From the NCBI GenBank assembly GCA_036872755.1, contig JAVHNS010000002.1, forward strand, positions 3,906,001 through 3,970,000: 64,000 nucleotides of DNA, given 5' to 3'. The notes under the pieces were generated by a model. That model saw only the letters and a program-made list of their open reading frames with translations, was not told the origin of the DNA and made no database searches. Positions within the stretch are counted from its first letter, which is position 1, and every line of letters starts with the position of its first letter. Of the stretch, positions 23,101-34,433 are shown one piece after another. Source of the DNA: Orbilia blumenaviensis (Eukaryota; Ascomycota; Orbiliomycetes; Orbiliales; Orbiliaceae). A program made the position numbers and the translations under genes.

Positions 23101-25239
23101 TCAGTCTCATGATGAACACACGGACAGTTTGTTGCCAGGACTTTTGTCCACCCATTGCCGCCAAAGCGATAAATAGCCAGTCGCTGGGTACCAATGTTTC
23201 CGATCCCATCAAAACGTTGAGCGCATTCGCATCAAGGTCGTGGAGCCATAGCCGGAGCATCAGCGATTGGAGGGATCGCGCGGGATGTTGGGCAACTGTA
23301 TAATATTAGAAATCTTTGCATTCCAAGACGGACTTGTAAATGGGGAACTTACTCTCTTCCCGAATTAGGGCCTCTGCATCACCCTCAAATCCGAACACAG
23401 AGGAGAACATCTCTCTCCTTCGCTCATCATCGTACTTTGCACGATCAGTATTCATTGGAGTTCTATACGTAATGCCCGCGAGCTTGTCCTTCAGATTTGG
23501 GAAAAGTTCCAATTGACCGACAGGAGGCACCATATACATCTGTTCGTCGTAGAAATCGCCATTGGAAGGTGGAGGGAGACCAGGGGTTGGCAGGGGGTCA
23601 CCATTCACGTTGCGCTGTGCATATGGCACCGGCTGGAGGGCATCCGATGGGGCTTTCGGGGTTATTGGGGACATGCCAATCTCCTGGGAGAGAGGATGGA
23701 ACCTCCTCGGTGTAGCCATATCATCAAAGCCCCTTGGGGAAGCCAGAGATGTTGTGTCGCTGACTCCTGTGCCCGACGTATATGATTTTATGGAAGATGC
23801 AACAGAAGCGGACTTCTGGTGGTGGCTGATACCAGTCCCTGATGATTGCATAGACTCGGATCTTGCCATGCTACTAGATTTCAAATGGGATTTCTCCAGC
23901 TCTTCTAGCATCTCTAGCTCGTGAGCGATCTGACCTAGGGGAGTTCTTGTTTCATCTCTCTTGATAGCCGCAATCGCCCTGGCATCCTGAGAAAATTTGG
24001 AAGCCTTGCTATCAGATCTCTCCATGGCCACTGACCTCTGGCTCTCAGTTCTCTCCATTTCGGTCTTTCTATTGCTGTTTGGTCGCGAATTGTCATGTGA
24101 CACTGACATTGGAGGGGATGGCGGTGCATTAGCAGGCAGATGTTGAACATTGGCTACCATCTGCGGGGGATACAGATTGTACTGCTGCACATTCTGTTGT
24201 CTGTCGATGGTGAACATCAAGCCTTTCGGTCCGTAGACGGATAGGGCCAAAACATTCGATTTACTCATGACAGACTCCCAGGCGACCTTCTTCGTCCTGA
24301 CATCCCATATCGAAGTGTCATAATCTGAATATTGCAAAATACGCCCGTTCCTGGACCAGGCCATCCAGTTCCGGCGGCTTGGATATGCATCTGGCTTTTT
24401 TAGAACACGAACCACTCTTGCGACTTCTCCTCCATCAATGGGCTTCGCGATACTCCAGACTTTGAGGTCTCCATCATTTGATTGGGTTGCCAACATGTCC
24501 GACTTCTGTCTTGACGAGGAGCCGTGCCACGCCAGCACTGTTACGGGAAAGGAGGACGCATTCCCATTTGCTAGTGTATGGTGAATGACAAATGTCGGCA
24601 TAAGGGTAGCTATGATTACCGTGCCATTTTGGTATCTACACGTAGACAGATTCCAGTTAGTGTTCGAAAAACATAGAAACTGATCCTGAAATTTGGAATC
24701 AGGACAACGAGATATGCATACCCTATTGCGAAAAACTTGGAATCCGCAGACGGCGCAAGCGCACATATTGGCATCTGAAATGTTCGACAAGACACAGCCT
24801 CTGACCGAACGGGATCGAATAGGATGATATTGCCCATATTGTCACCTAGATATCACCCAACCTAGTAAGTCCCTAGCACCCAAATTATACCGTGGTCGTA
24901 ATTGTGAATGTGTTGCCTACCAAGCGCGATAGTTCCATTTCTCAGGAATGTAGCCACCCGAATCTCTTCGTAGGCCGTAAACCTCGAGATCTCCTCTCCT
25001 GTCCCTGAATCCCAAACTACCGCCTCTTTCGAAGCGTCTAAACTTATTACTTGACCATCTCCACTTTCGGCGCTTGTATCGGCAGCAATAAGTGTGATAT
25101 CTGCGGCATGTGCTTCGAATCGACGTTCAAGCTGAAGTGTATCGTGCTTCACACAGGCAATTGACGAACCCTGTGCGAATATGAATAAGGACGCTGTACT
25201 CCCGCATGGAGCCAAGCTCATAAGTGGCTTATCTGCCAT
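20138..25239 (-). CDS. WD40 / helical-repeat protein, 1627 residues
   Basis: Four exons, 25239-24921, 24845-24722, 24635-23353 and 23295-20138 (introns 75, 86 and 57 bp). The N-terminal about 330 residues form degenerate WD40 blades (QVISLDASKEAVVWD, DGDLKVWS, TSIWDVRTKKVAWE). After a low-complexity linker, about residues 560-730 form a helical (TPR/alpha-solenoid) domain with WLFIALAAMGG, CFLMIGERDQAIEHYVSNKKYMEAVLLTALMY and WGEHAAENGEGSLAMRCF. This WD40-then-helices order resembles GEMIN5-like and coat-type proteins; fungal homologues are usually listed only as WD repeat proteins. The last about 880 residues are disordered, with repeated SRxQNRTP and RxxSPxP units alternating with acidic patches. 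Probable scaffold or RNA-binding role, by inference. The ATG at 25239 directly precedes conserved blade sequence. Confidence 0.88.
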
Positions 25240-28200
25240 TCTGTCCGATCCAACCTCGGTTATGTGACGTTGATTCTCTGAGATTTGATTTCGGAATGAT
25301 AAAGAAATGAGCAGCGATGTTGGGCTGTAAACCGAAGGGTCCTACTTCATCCTCTAGCTAAACGCAAAATAAGTCAGATCTGAACCCAGCAGAATTCAAA
25401 GGTAAGCTTCTGAACGGCAGGAAGCAAGTGGAGGCAGGCCGAAGATGCCATCAATCAAACTACTGCGGGGCCAAGGAAAGCTATATATACGGACCAGTGT
25501 TTTCCAAGCATCCAAAAAATATTTCCACCAAAACGAGGGGAACTTGTGGCCACCCGAACCGGCCTTTCCAATATTGTAGTTGGCCCGAAGCAGTTGTAGG
25601 GACAGCTAGCAAATCCCTGCGAAATTGTCGTCAGGTCGGCAGCCAATGATCCAGGTCCAAACCTGACAGCTTACACAGGCTAAACGTGCGCAGCTGATGT
25701 TCGTCCAACACGATTATGCAGGTCGAGGGCGGCGATGAAAATAGTACCACTTTGGATATTTTCGCCGGGCTCTGGGTTTTTTTTAGGGGCTCCTCTACGG
25801 CTCAAAAGTTTGGTTGCGGTACCTGGGCTTCCCGAGTTTAGGCGACGGTATTCCAGCTGCGCGGGGCTCGATGCGGCAATCTTCGCAAATTATATACGAG
25901 CCTCCTTCAGAATTTCTCACTTTTCAGACTTCAAGAATTAATAGAATTGGCAAGGGAAATCCGGATTAACACCTAGGCCAAGTCAAAGAAACCTAGTCCA
26001 GGAGATCGACGTGCAGATAGGGAATTAGGAGGATGTCCAACGGGGCGAGGAAATGTAAGGGCGGCTGATCCAGTCGTCTGGATTTCAATATGCATGCATC
26101 CAATGCCTGCTGGTTAGACGAAAATCGGATGCAAAGTAAGTAAGGCAGGTACGAAACTGCGCCTGATATTGAGGGGTATTGTCGAGTCCGTGATTCTAGT
26201 TAGCGAAAAAAACAAGAAGCGTCGTAAAAGCAGGAGGCAGGCGGGGGGCAGCTTCAGATAATAAATGTCTTGATGCCTGTCTAGTCTCGATTCCCTTTCC
26301 CAAATTTTCCTTCCCTTCTCTGCATATTCAAGCCGTTCAGAGGTCCCTGTTACGAGTTCTCATGGACTGGCCCGCTTGCTTCCTTTAGTTCTGCTTTGCT
26401 TTTTCGGCGAGAGTGACATGGGGGGACCACCCAATCTTCTCGGCCCGTTCATAGTCTAAATTTTCAACAGACCTCACGTTATTTTCTACTGGCCTCACAA
26501 ACTCGGTCGCTTTTTCTTTTTTTTATATATATGTTAACGCCTCACGAATTGGTGCAGGCCGGATAAGTATTGAGACCTCAGTCCCGGTCGAATCACCTGC
26601 GAAATGCAGTAGTGCGGAACAGGATCTCAAGTAGCGGGGAATCGTCGTTGTGGATTCGGTCCCAGTTGCAATTTTTGGCCCACTCCAACATGCAGCAACG
26701 CTCCAATTACACGTTGCGAACATAGGAACGGCGCGTATCTCACAAACTAAATGTATGCGATTATTCCTCTACCGCTTCGAAAAAAGTGATGTCCAAAATA
26801 GGAGATGCATAAACGCTAGGCCGTCCCTTGATGGCAATTGGCAATGGCGTTTTTCGACGTCGACGGCTGGATCGAAACCACATCTTGAGGGGAATAGGCG
26901 ACGGCCACAAGTGTACGAGGGTTAGGTTAAACCCCCCTGAATCTTAAGGCTCCTGGCCATCCACTGGCATTATGTGTCTCACTGATAACCAGTTATCTTT
27001 AAGCCCCGGTCCTCCTTCTAATCTATTCAGTTACAGTGGATTCACTAAAGACAGTGAAGAGCAAACAGTATTAAAATTGCGATGCCGTAAAGTGTCGTGA
27101 TATAAATTTCGTTAAGCCGAAATTGTGCACTGCCAACGCTCAGATCAGAGTACGGGATATATGGCCAAAGCCACATCCGTTTTGTCGCAGTCTGTCGGAT
27201 ATTTACATTGGTGGATAGATTCTGCCAATATATTCGGACAAATCGGCCTCGAACGGGCTCGAGGACATAAAACCTTGAGCTCATCTATTTTACAAAGCCA
27301 TCCTGGAGACTACCACTTTATGGTATATATTGGAACCCTCGCCCTTTCTTTGATTATCGTCATCATAGTCACGACATAGAATTCTGATAATGTTTAGCTG
27401 GGCCATAGGAAAGCGGGGTCCGTTCTCAGAGGAGCACCCCATGCACAAGCCAAAGATGGAACTTGCCCTGTCCCGGTTTAGTTACCATGCTCCCGCGTTT
27501 TATCGACCGGGGGCAGGCGCGTAAGGCTCTAATTGATTGGACATCACGACTCAGGCACATTCGGCCAAGAAAAGTCTCTTTCCCTCCAAAATGGTCCTCA
27601 GCTCTATCAACATCCGGACTGAACCAACCAGAACGCATCGATGGCGAAAATTTACCCGTTGGGAGCAGGTAAATCAACGAAATCAGATCAAGATCGGAAG
27701 ACATTTCCTTTCAGCGTGGATAAACCCCTCCCCAAGCCTGTGTGCCCCCTTGGCCAGAGCAAACGGATCCAGAGCTCAGTTGCCTTGTACGAAACTCCTA
27801 GGGGATTTGCGAAATAAACTGCTCGCTTGTTTTGATTCTCGAACGCTTGTTTGAGTAGAGGTGGTGTCCTTGCTAGTGATGCGTCTATGTTTTCCCAAAA
27901 TCTTTCCGCAAACAATCTTTCTCTGAAACCCATCGACAGCCTAGCAAATGTGACCTGTGCCTGAATAATTTATCTACCAGTACCGAGTTTCGCGATGACA
28001 CTTTTGCAAACCTCCAAATTGAAGCCGTTTTTGTAGATAGAAAGACTGTGAAATGACGACGGCATGTAAGCGCCATATTGCATCCGAAAGGACCCACCTG
28101 GATCGTTAGCAGGCCGTGCGCCCGCCTTGTCACCTTGCAGACCCGCATAAGTTTGTAAAGATCGTCACATGGGCATCAGCTTGTCAATCAGAATCCCGTA

Positions 28201-31200
28201 AAGAAAGCACGGATTTCACCTTCATGCAGAAGCTCATGTGCAGCCTCAAGCTTGACAAATGGTAGCAACGCATCCAGCATTCTGCTCGGGGCAGTGGAAA
28301 AAGCTATGCCTGTATATGCCTCATACGATGCTGGAGCTTGAGATCAATCAGAACCAAAGAAAGGCCAAATCATATGACTTGAACGACACCGACAGAGTGG
28401 TTCATAGTAATGCAAGGAGACGAGGCATGGGGAGCGTCGAAATCATGAACTCAGCTTCAAGAGCGGCCAGCCTATAGGATCGCGTAGATGCTTGGACTCC
28501 TAGATGCACTTTGCCATCGTGCCTTCTATTTTTGTGGTACAAGAGGGGCTCACCCCGGCAAAATCCACAACACCACACCAAAAATACAAGCTATGCATGT
28601 CCTTACCTAACTTACGTTACCAGTTTACCAACACTTAGTTTAGTTCAATATCAACGATTAAAAGTGTGGGACCATGCCAGATAATTGGGTGGTTCCGGAA
28701 TTCCTGCGCTCGAGTGTCATAGCGATATCTTCTGACAGATCGAATATAGCCTGTCAATGCAAGAAATATTTAGACTCCATGGGCAGACATAAAACTTGGC
28801 TCTTCATGCATCTCTGACAGAACACCGGATATCGTCGCCAAATTCGACCCGCGTTAACGGTAGCACCAATTAATAGTGTGAAACCCAAACCTAGCGCTAC
28901 TTAGTAGTTTGCACACCTCAGATGACAGCCCGTCATTTTTTTCTCCCTCACATTCCATTGCATATTAGGCTATCTTCAGACGGTATGGGGTCAACTGCTA
29001 GCATCATACCATATTATAGTATATGCACACTAAGATATACGCAGCTAGTGTGCATGTGTCCTGTGGTGGTATCTATAGTTCGGCAAAGTTCGAGATTCCG
29101 AACTGCAGTGCTGACAGCTGTGCAGGAAGTTTTGTGAGCTGCGTAACTTGATTGATTCATGGCTCGCCGAAATATTATGGAAGGTGGGGTTTAGTTATAC
29201 CCATTGTGGTACACCTCTAACAGTCGCTTACGGTCGAACAGGGCCTAGACTACCATGGTCCAGAAAACTAGCCTGGAGATACTATGCTAAATTCTGTATC
29301 GTGTGAATACACGACTATCTCTCGCCCCCTTGGCCTCACATATACATTATCGAATGAAATATCTTGGTATATACCGGGGCCACTTCGCAAAGGCTGGCGG
29401 GCAAACTATGAACCATCTGATTTGTTGATATAGATTAACGGTTGATTTATACGAGACAAGATTTGGTACATATGTTCTTACCTATAAGTCTGTATTATAA
29501 TTATACTAGGTGGAGTAGAATCTTCATACTCTACAGATCTGACAAGTCGAGTTAGAATAACGAATAGCAAACCAGCTTACATACAATTAAATATTTAAGT
29601 AAATATTGAGAAGCCTTCCATTCACTTGTGAAGAAATTTTGGAGCGTCTGGAGTGTGTTGGTCAGAACATTCCTTGTTTGTAACGCTTGGCTAGCGTGGC
29701 ATCAAAGGTATCTTTACGAATTAATTCGAGTCCCAACGCCTCAAGGACAGATGTATGTGAGCGCCATATGCAATATGTCGCATCATGCTTAAAAGTTCGG
29801 AGTATATAGCAGAATACATATGCATGGCGATGCATGAACGCAAACGTCATCTCAGGAACGCCACAATAAAACATGAAGCCGCCATTAACCCATCTTTGAA
29901 GTCACTTTATGTGCTTGGCGTCTTCGTTTTTTGGTAGTCAAGAATCAGGTAAGCCATGTTGGGCCATAAGATTGCAAGGGTCCTGCGGGTTTGACTTCGC
30001 TGTCTGCGATCTACGACTTCGAAATACCGATACATTAGGATCAAAAGTAGACAAATTTCTCTCCATCTTGTTCAGTAATCAATTGAAATTCACCCGAGGC
30101 CAAAGGCTGCAATTAATTGCGCAAGGTTAACAAGCTCAGTAAAATCAACGAGTAAATTACAACACCTCTGAAAGCTAGGGCAACGCACACGCGTGGTGAA
30201 CATGACTATCGATGGGAACCCAAATAAAGACGAAAGTGGTCTCGTTGTGACGGAAGTATGGATTCCTAAAATCTCCTAGAAAGCCCAAGCCTCCAACTAA
30301 ACTAGTTAACTAGAAATTGACAATTTCTCGAAGGATAATTGGGATTCGAGTGGAACTATCGCAAACTGTGAGTCGCTCCAAGCAGCATCTGACGGCGAGT
30401 ATAACAAACAGAGAGGAGAACGGTTCGTACGAAATTGCTTGATGGATTAATGATGGCAAATAGTATTACGGATCCATTCTTCGAATTTGCCTCCAAGGCC
30501 GTGAGCATCGTATGGTAAGCCATCAACGGCCTCATTGTGGTAATCCAACCTCCCCCTATACCTATCGGATTATTTCGACCGGCTTTCTTTTTCCGTGCCT
30601 AGGCGCCTTCTCTCTTGTCGTCCGAAACATACCAACTAATGCATTGAATAATTGGAACGGAAGTAACGTTGACCTAGAATTTACTTTTTACTAGATTGCG
30701 GCAACTGATGTAGAGAACTGTGGGATTATATCTGAAGCCCGCACCAATGTCGTTTCCACAATCTTGACATGTAGAATTAGTGAAAACCGCTATTAGTAAA
30801 ATCTAAATAAAATCGAGGATCAAGAGGTTGAATTCAAGATTCTAAAAGATATATAGAATATCGATTCACTTATCTGTGATTTTCCTGGTATACTATGAAT
30901 TACCTTGGCGAGAATCAGACCAATACTAACACCAACTAGCCCCAAATTCTGGACTGAAGGGAATATTTGAATATCAGGTATGCAGCCTGTCATAATCAAT
31001 GGAGCTTAAGCAGTTTGTGAAAATAGAGAGCGCACCTTTAAGGAAACATTCTCGCCCAAGGTTGAAGGATAAAGTGCAAGCTATCGATGGCAGGAACGAT
31101 GCATATGCGCATTCCAGGAAAGAGTTCTGGATTCAGTCGAAGGCATCACTCAAAACCAAATCTTTATATGACTACATTGCTACAAACTATATAGAGCCTT

Positions 31201-32079
31201 AACTTCCACATAATATCCTAGACATTAGAAAGGGTAGGGAGATGACAATCCGAAAGGACGAAGATTTGTATCCGAGCATTTGCGTTCTCGTCGTGCCTTG
31301 GTAGACATGCAACATGACAAAGAGAATATGTAGAGCATCTTATTTCCCGCTCGGTATATGTATATATATAAACCCCACCCATCGTACACGAGCAAGCCTG
31401 GAAACTAATGCTAAGACTCGGATATCAGTGGCAAGGTAAATCCGGTCACAAAGTATTTTATATACATGGAAAACGGGATTCGGTAAATCAGTGGCCATTT
31501 CATGCGTTCTGCAACGGCTTGGCAGAAATCCGAGGACATCAGGAGCTCTTGTTTATTATTTCTTCTTTAGACAAGGCGATAACGTGGGACAGATTACCAT
31601 CCGAGCGCTGGAGAGCTTGGTATCCCAAATTACTGATGAAGCCTGGGCGAAGTCCGAAGTGGAGCTTACATAGTTGATCGCATTGATGTCGACTGCGGAA
31701 GAGAATGAGGTCCATGGCGACGGAAGAACAGCGATAAGCCTAGTTATGAACCCGGATTCTCTCGTAAGACTATTAGGAAGGGCTATTGAAATTTCCTCAA
31801 CTGTTACTTATACTATAAAGATACTTAAAACTGGTGGCTACCATTCATCAGGATCGAGGCTATAATTTCTCGATTGGATATATTGACATTTGATTAGTAT
31901 ATTACATTACACACAACAATGCTATAACAGACTAAAGTAATTGGGGCACATAATATATATGTATGTGATATCAAATTCCCACATGCGCCTACAAGTTAAA
32001 GTTGCGTGATTATAATATACTTACACGTATCAACCGCGTAAGCAGAACGAGTTAAACTCAATCAATGGAACCCCGGAGA
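25240..32079. other. Gene desert, 6.8 kb
   Basis: I find no intact gene. The first few hundred bases are the promoter of the WD40 gene. A CT-rich tract lies at 26275-26330. Open frames of 60-105 codons scattered here overlap one another on both strands, lack splice patterns and resemble nothing. The only recognisable coding trace is the NACHT-like relic at 31408-31865. Base composition varies: 28900-30000 and 30700-32000 are AT-rich. The region looks like decayed accessory DNA. Confidence 0.6.
31408..31865 (+). pseudogene. Relic of a NACHT/NLR-type STAND NTPase
   Basis: Two overlapping frames together resemble the start of a fungal NACHT domain. Frame one runs ...KVFYIHGK, the residues that usually precede a P-loop. 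The other frame then continues GFGKSVAIS from 31476. A single missing base at about 31474-31475 separates them; with it, the run would read as a Walker A site (GKxGxGKS). Next in the second frame come ALVYYFFFRQGD and ALESLVSQI, typical of the strand and helix after the P-loop in fungal NLR-like proteins, then a stop at 31671-31673. No intact Walker B, repeats or N-terminal effector domain follow. These proteins act in heterokaryon incompatibility and innate-type recognition. Calling the family rests on a short motif run. Confidence 0.55.
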
Positions 32080-34433
32080 CTACCAACTGAAGGCTTCGTC
32101 AATGAGGATGTATGGTGCCCTTGTTGTCCCACGGCTTGTCATGCCTGTAGCATGTTTCCGAACATCATCAGCCAATCCCGCGGGGCCACAAACTATAATC
32201 CCGACTAGACCATCACCAGTACGGCCAGCCAGCTCTTCTCGTATGATGGACTCTATATCCAACCTTTTTCCTGCAGATATTTCGACCTGTATACTAGCTG
32301 GAAGATCGGCTATTTCAGTAGCGAGTCCGCTCCTAAGAGCTGTATCCCTCATACTCCAGTAGAGTCTGCCATGGCGAGGGCTCCCAAATTGGTGCAGATG
32401 CGGGAGGACCCCAGTTATGCCTACACCTCCAGCAATACACACTAAAGTGGTACATTGTGATAACTGCGAAGAAACATTCGAGTGATATGGCCCCTCGATA
32501 AGAACGGGTAAACGGAGCTCGCTTCCTGCCATCGCTAATCTTGCCGCAAGCCGAGAAGTTATGCCGGTACGTGTGCGAATGACAATGCTAGCACGGGATA
32601 CAACTTCCGCAGGTGGGACAGATGACGTAGAAGCTGTATCTGATTGATTGGGACTCGCAATTGTGATTTCTGCCTCGGCTTGTTTTTCCGAGTCTTGGAG
32701 AATTGATTTGGTTGTTGTTGCTTGTTGAGACCCGTGTCGAGCAAACGAAGATACTACGGAGAAAGGATGGGTTTGCCAGAAATTTAAGCCCAGCGTTGGA
32801 AAGCAAAGGTAGACTACACCCTCTGCATGGACCCCGTCGATATCGATACGTAAGTATTCGCTGTTGGAACCTTCCACACTGGTAATTTTGGCAGTTCTCC
32901 AGCCATGATAAATCATTTGGCCAGCCCGCCAAATTCTGTCCTTGCCCCATATACCAATAGCAATGAAAGCCCAGATTTCATAGCCCCATCTGTACTCGAA
33001 CACATACCAAATGTGATAATAGTAGCCAACAAGGAAGAGTATTATGAGAACAATGTGCATGAAGTAAAAGAACTCATAAGCTTTTTGCCGTACGATGAGC
33101 AGAGAGAATGGCCATATTGCTACAGCAGCTACTGTCCCAACTATACCCCAGATCCAATATAATCGAACAAGCTCAGAGGCGTAGTCTCCATATTTATTAT
33201 AGTATGCAAGGAGAAGGATCGAGTGGAGAACTGTTTGTATTATGGTCCAGTATCCGAGCCATCGATGTAGGAGGAGGAAGGTACTGTGACTCCAACCCGT
33301 TATATAGAGAAGCACGTTGTTCCGAGACGAGAAAACAAACATTGCAACCATATTTCCGAGTGCTAGAGCACCGGCACGGCATCCCATCACACTCATGTTT
33401 TGTTCCGAACGGGAGCCAAATGTCCTCTGAGGTGAAAGGTAAACATATGGGCCGACTAGGAAAGCGATGTTGAGTACGCTGATCAATGCGATATACATTG
33501 ATTGGCCTCGTGTAGGAACAAGGCCCCCTCCAGCTATCATTGCGACTGGTTCGCGATGATTCGAGCCCCAAAGAGCTGGGTAGTTGAGCACCGAGTTGAA
33601 ATAAGACCACCACTTGCTGCGTTTAAGCCCAGGGACGAAGCGTAGTAGGGAAAGAATGACTGGTAGGAATAGTGCAATGAGCATTAATATAATTCTAAGA
33701 GACCTCGTTAGTATTTTTACTCAACAACCTGCTGAGACAATGTGCGATATATGTCGATAATTTGAAATCTTTGGACTTACGTATAGGTAGAATGCCCCTT
33801 TTCGTTGGTTTCGAAGTTAAGCAAGCCGTTATACTCCAGTTTCCAATCACTCGCACTGATAACACTCGTGACATTGAGTGGCTGCTTCGATTTGATCGTT
33901 GGCAGTGTATTCATGTCCCCATTGCGGCGAATGATCCTCGCACGGAGCATATTATGATTTCCATGCTCATCGATAGAAGTGCTTGTGTTATTGGGGAATT
34001 GAACTCCCTTGCGCTCATCCTCCCTGGCAGCTATCAGAGCCTCTGTATAAGAGATTACGGGCACATACTGATAGTTACCTATGCTCCCAGTACCGAGGTG
34101 TGAGTACCAATAGTCCTCGATTTTGCTTAACGCTGGCGCATCACTTGTAGGACAGTAGGTGTTAATACATAGTGCCATTGTACGCAGGAATGCGGGATCA
34201 CTAGTAAAGCATTCTGGCGGCGTGGAAACGGGGTTATGGTGGCTTCCGTGATTGACGGCACTGTCTTTTGGAGTGCAGAGTAGGGGACATTTTGAAATGA
34301 CACCACGACATGCGAATGTACAAGGCGGGTCATACATCGTTTTACCCCATCCTATGAGGCCATACCCATCTGCTATCGCTCCGCGAGGGAGAATAGCGGC
34401 GAAGAGTGCCCCGATAGCAAGGTGTCTTGACAT
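32080..34433 (-). CDS. Ferric/cupric reductase transmembrane component
   Basis: Two exons, 34433-33781 and 33694-32080 (86-bp intron), give 755 residues. The first in-frame ATG is at 34433 and begins a signal peptide (MSRHLAIGALFAA...). A cysteine-containing ectodomain follows (about 20-200: CTFACRG, CPLLCTP, CINTYC) with N-glycosylation sites. Then come a transmembrane helix and the six-helix ferric-reductase core with paired histidines (SHSTFLLLHRWLGY; TVLHSILLL; FFYFMHIVL; YYYHIWYVF) for two haems. The FAD site HPFSVVSS and NAD(P) sites GGVGITGVLPHL and CGPAGLADDV are intact. The enzyme passes electrons from cytosolic NADPH to extracellular Fe3+ or Cu2+ before uptake. No permease or multicopper oxidase is next to it. 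Expression is probably iron-responsive, but I see no clear regulator site. Confidence 0.95.

Noticed and set aside
31474..31673. Treating the NACHT-like segment as an intact gene with an intron
   Set aside because: No GT-AG pair could bridge the one-base frame change inside the P-loop, and stops follow soon after.
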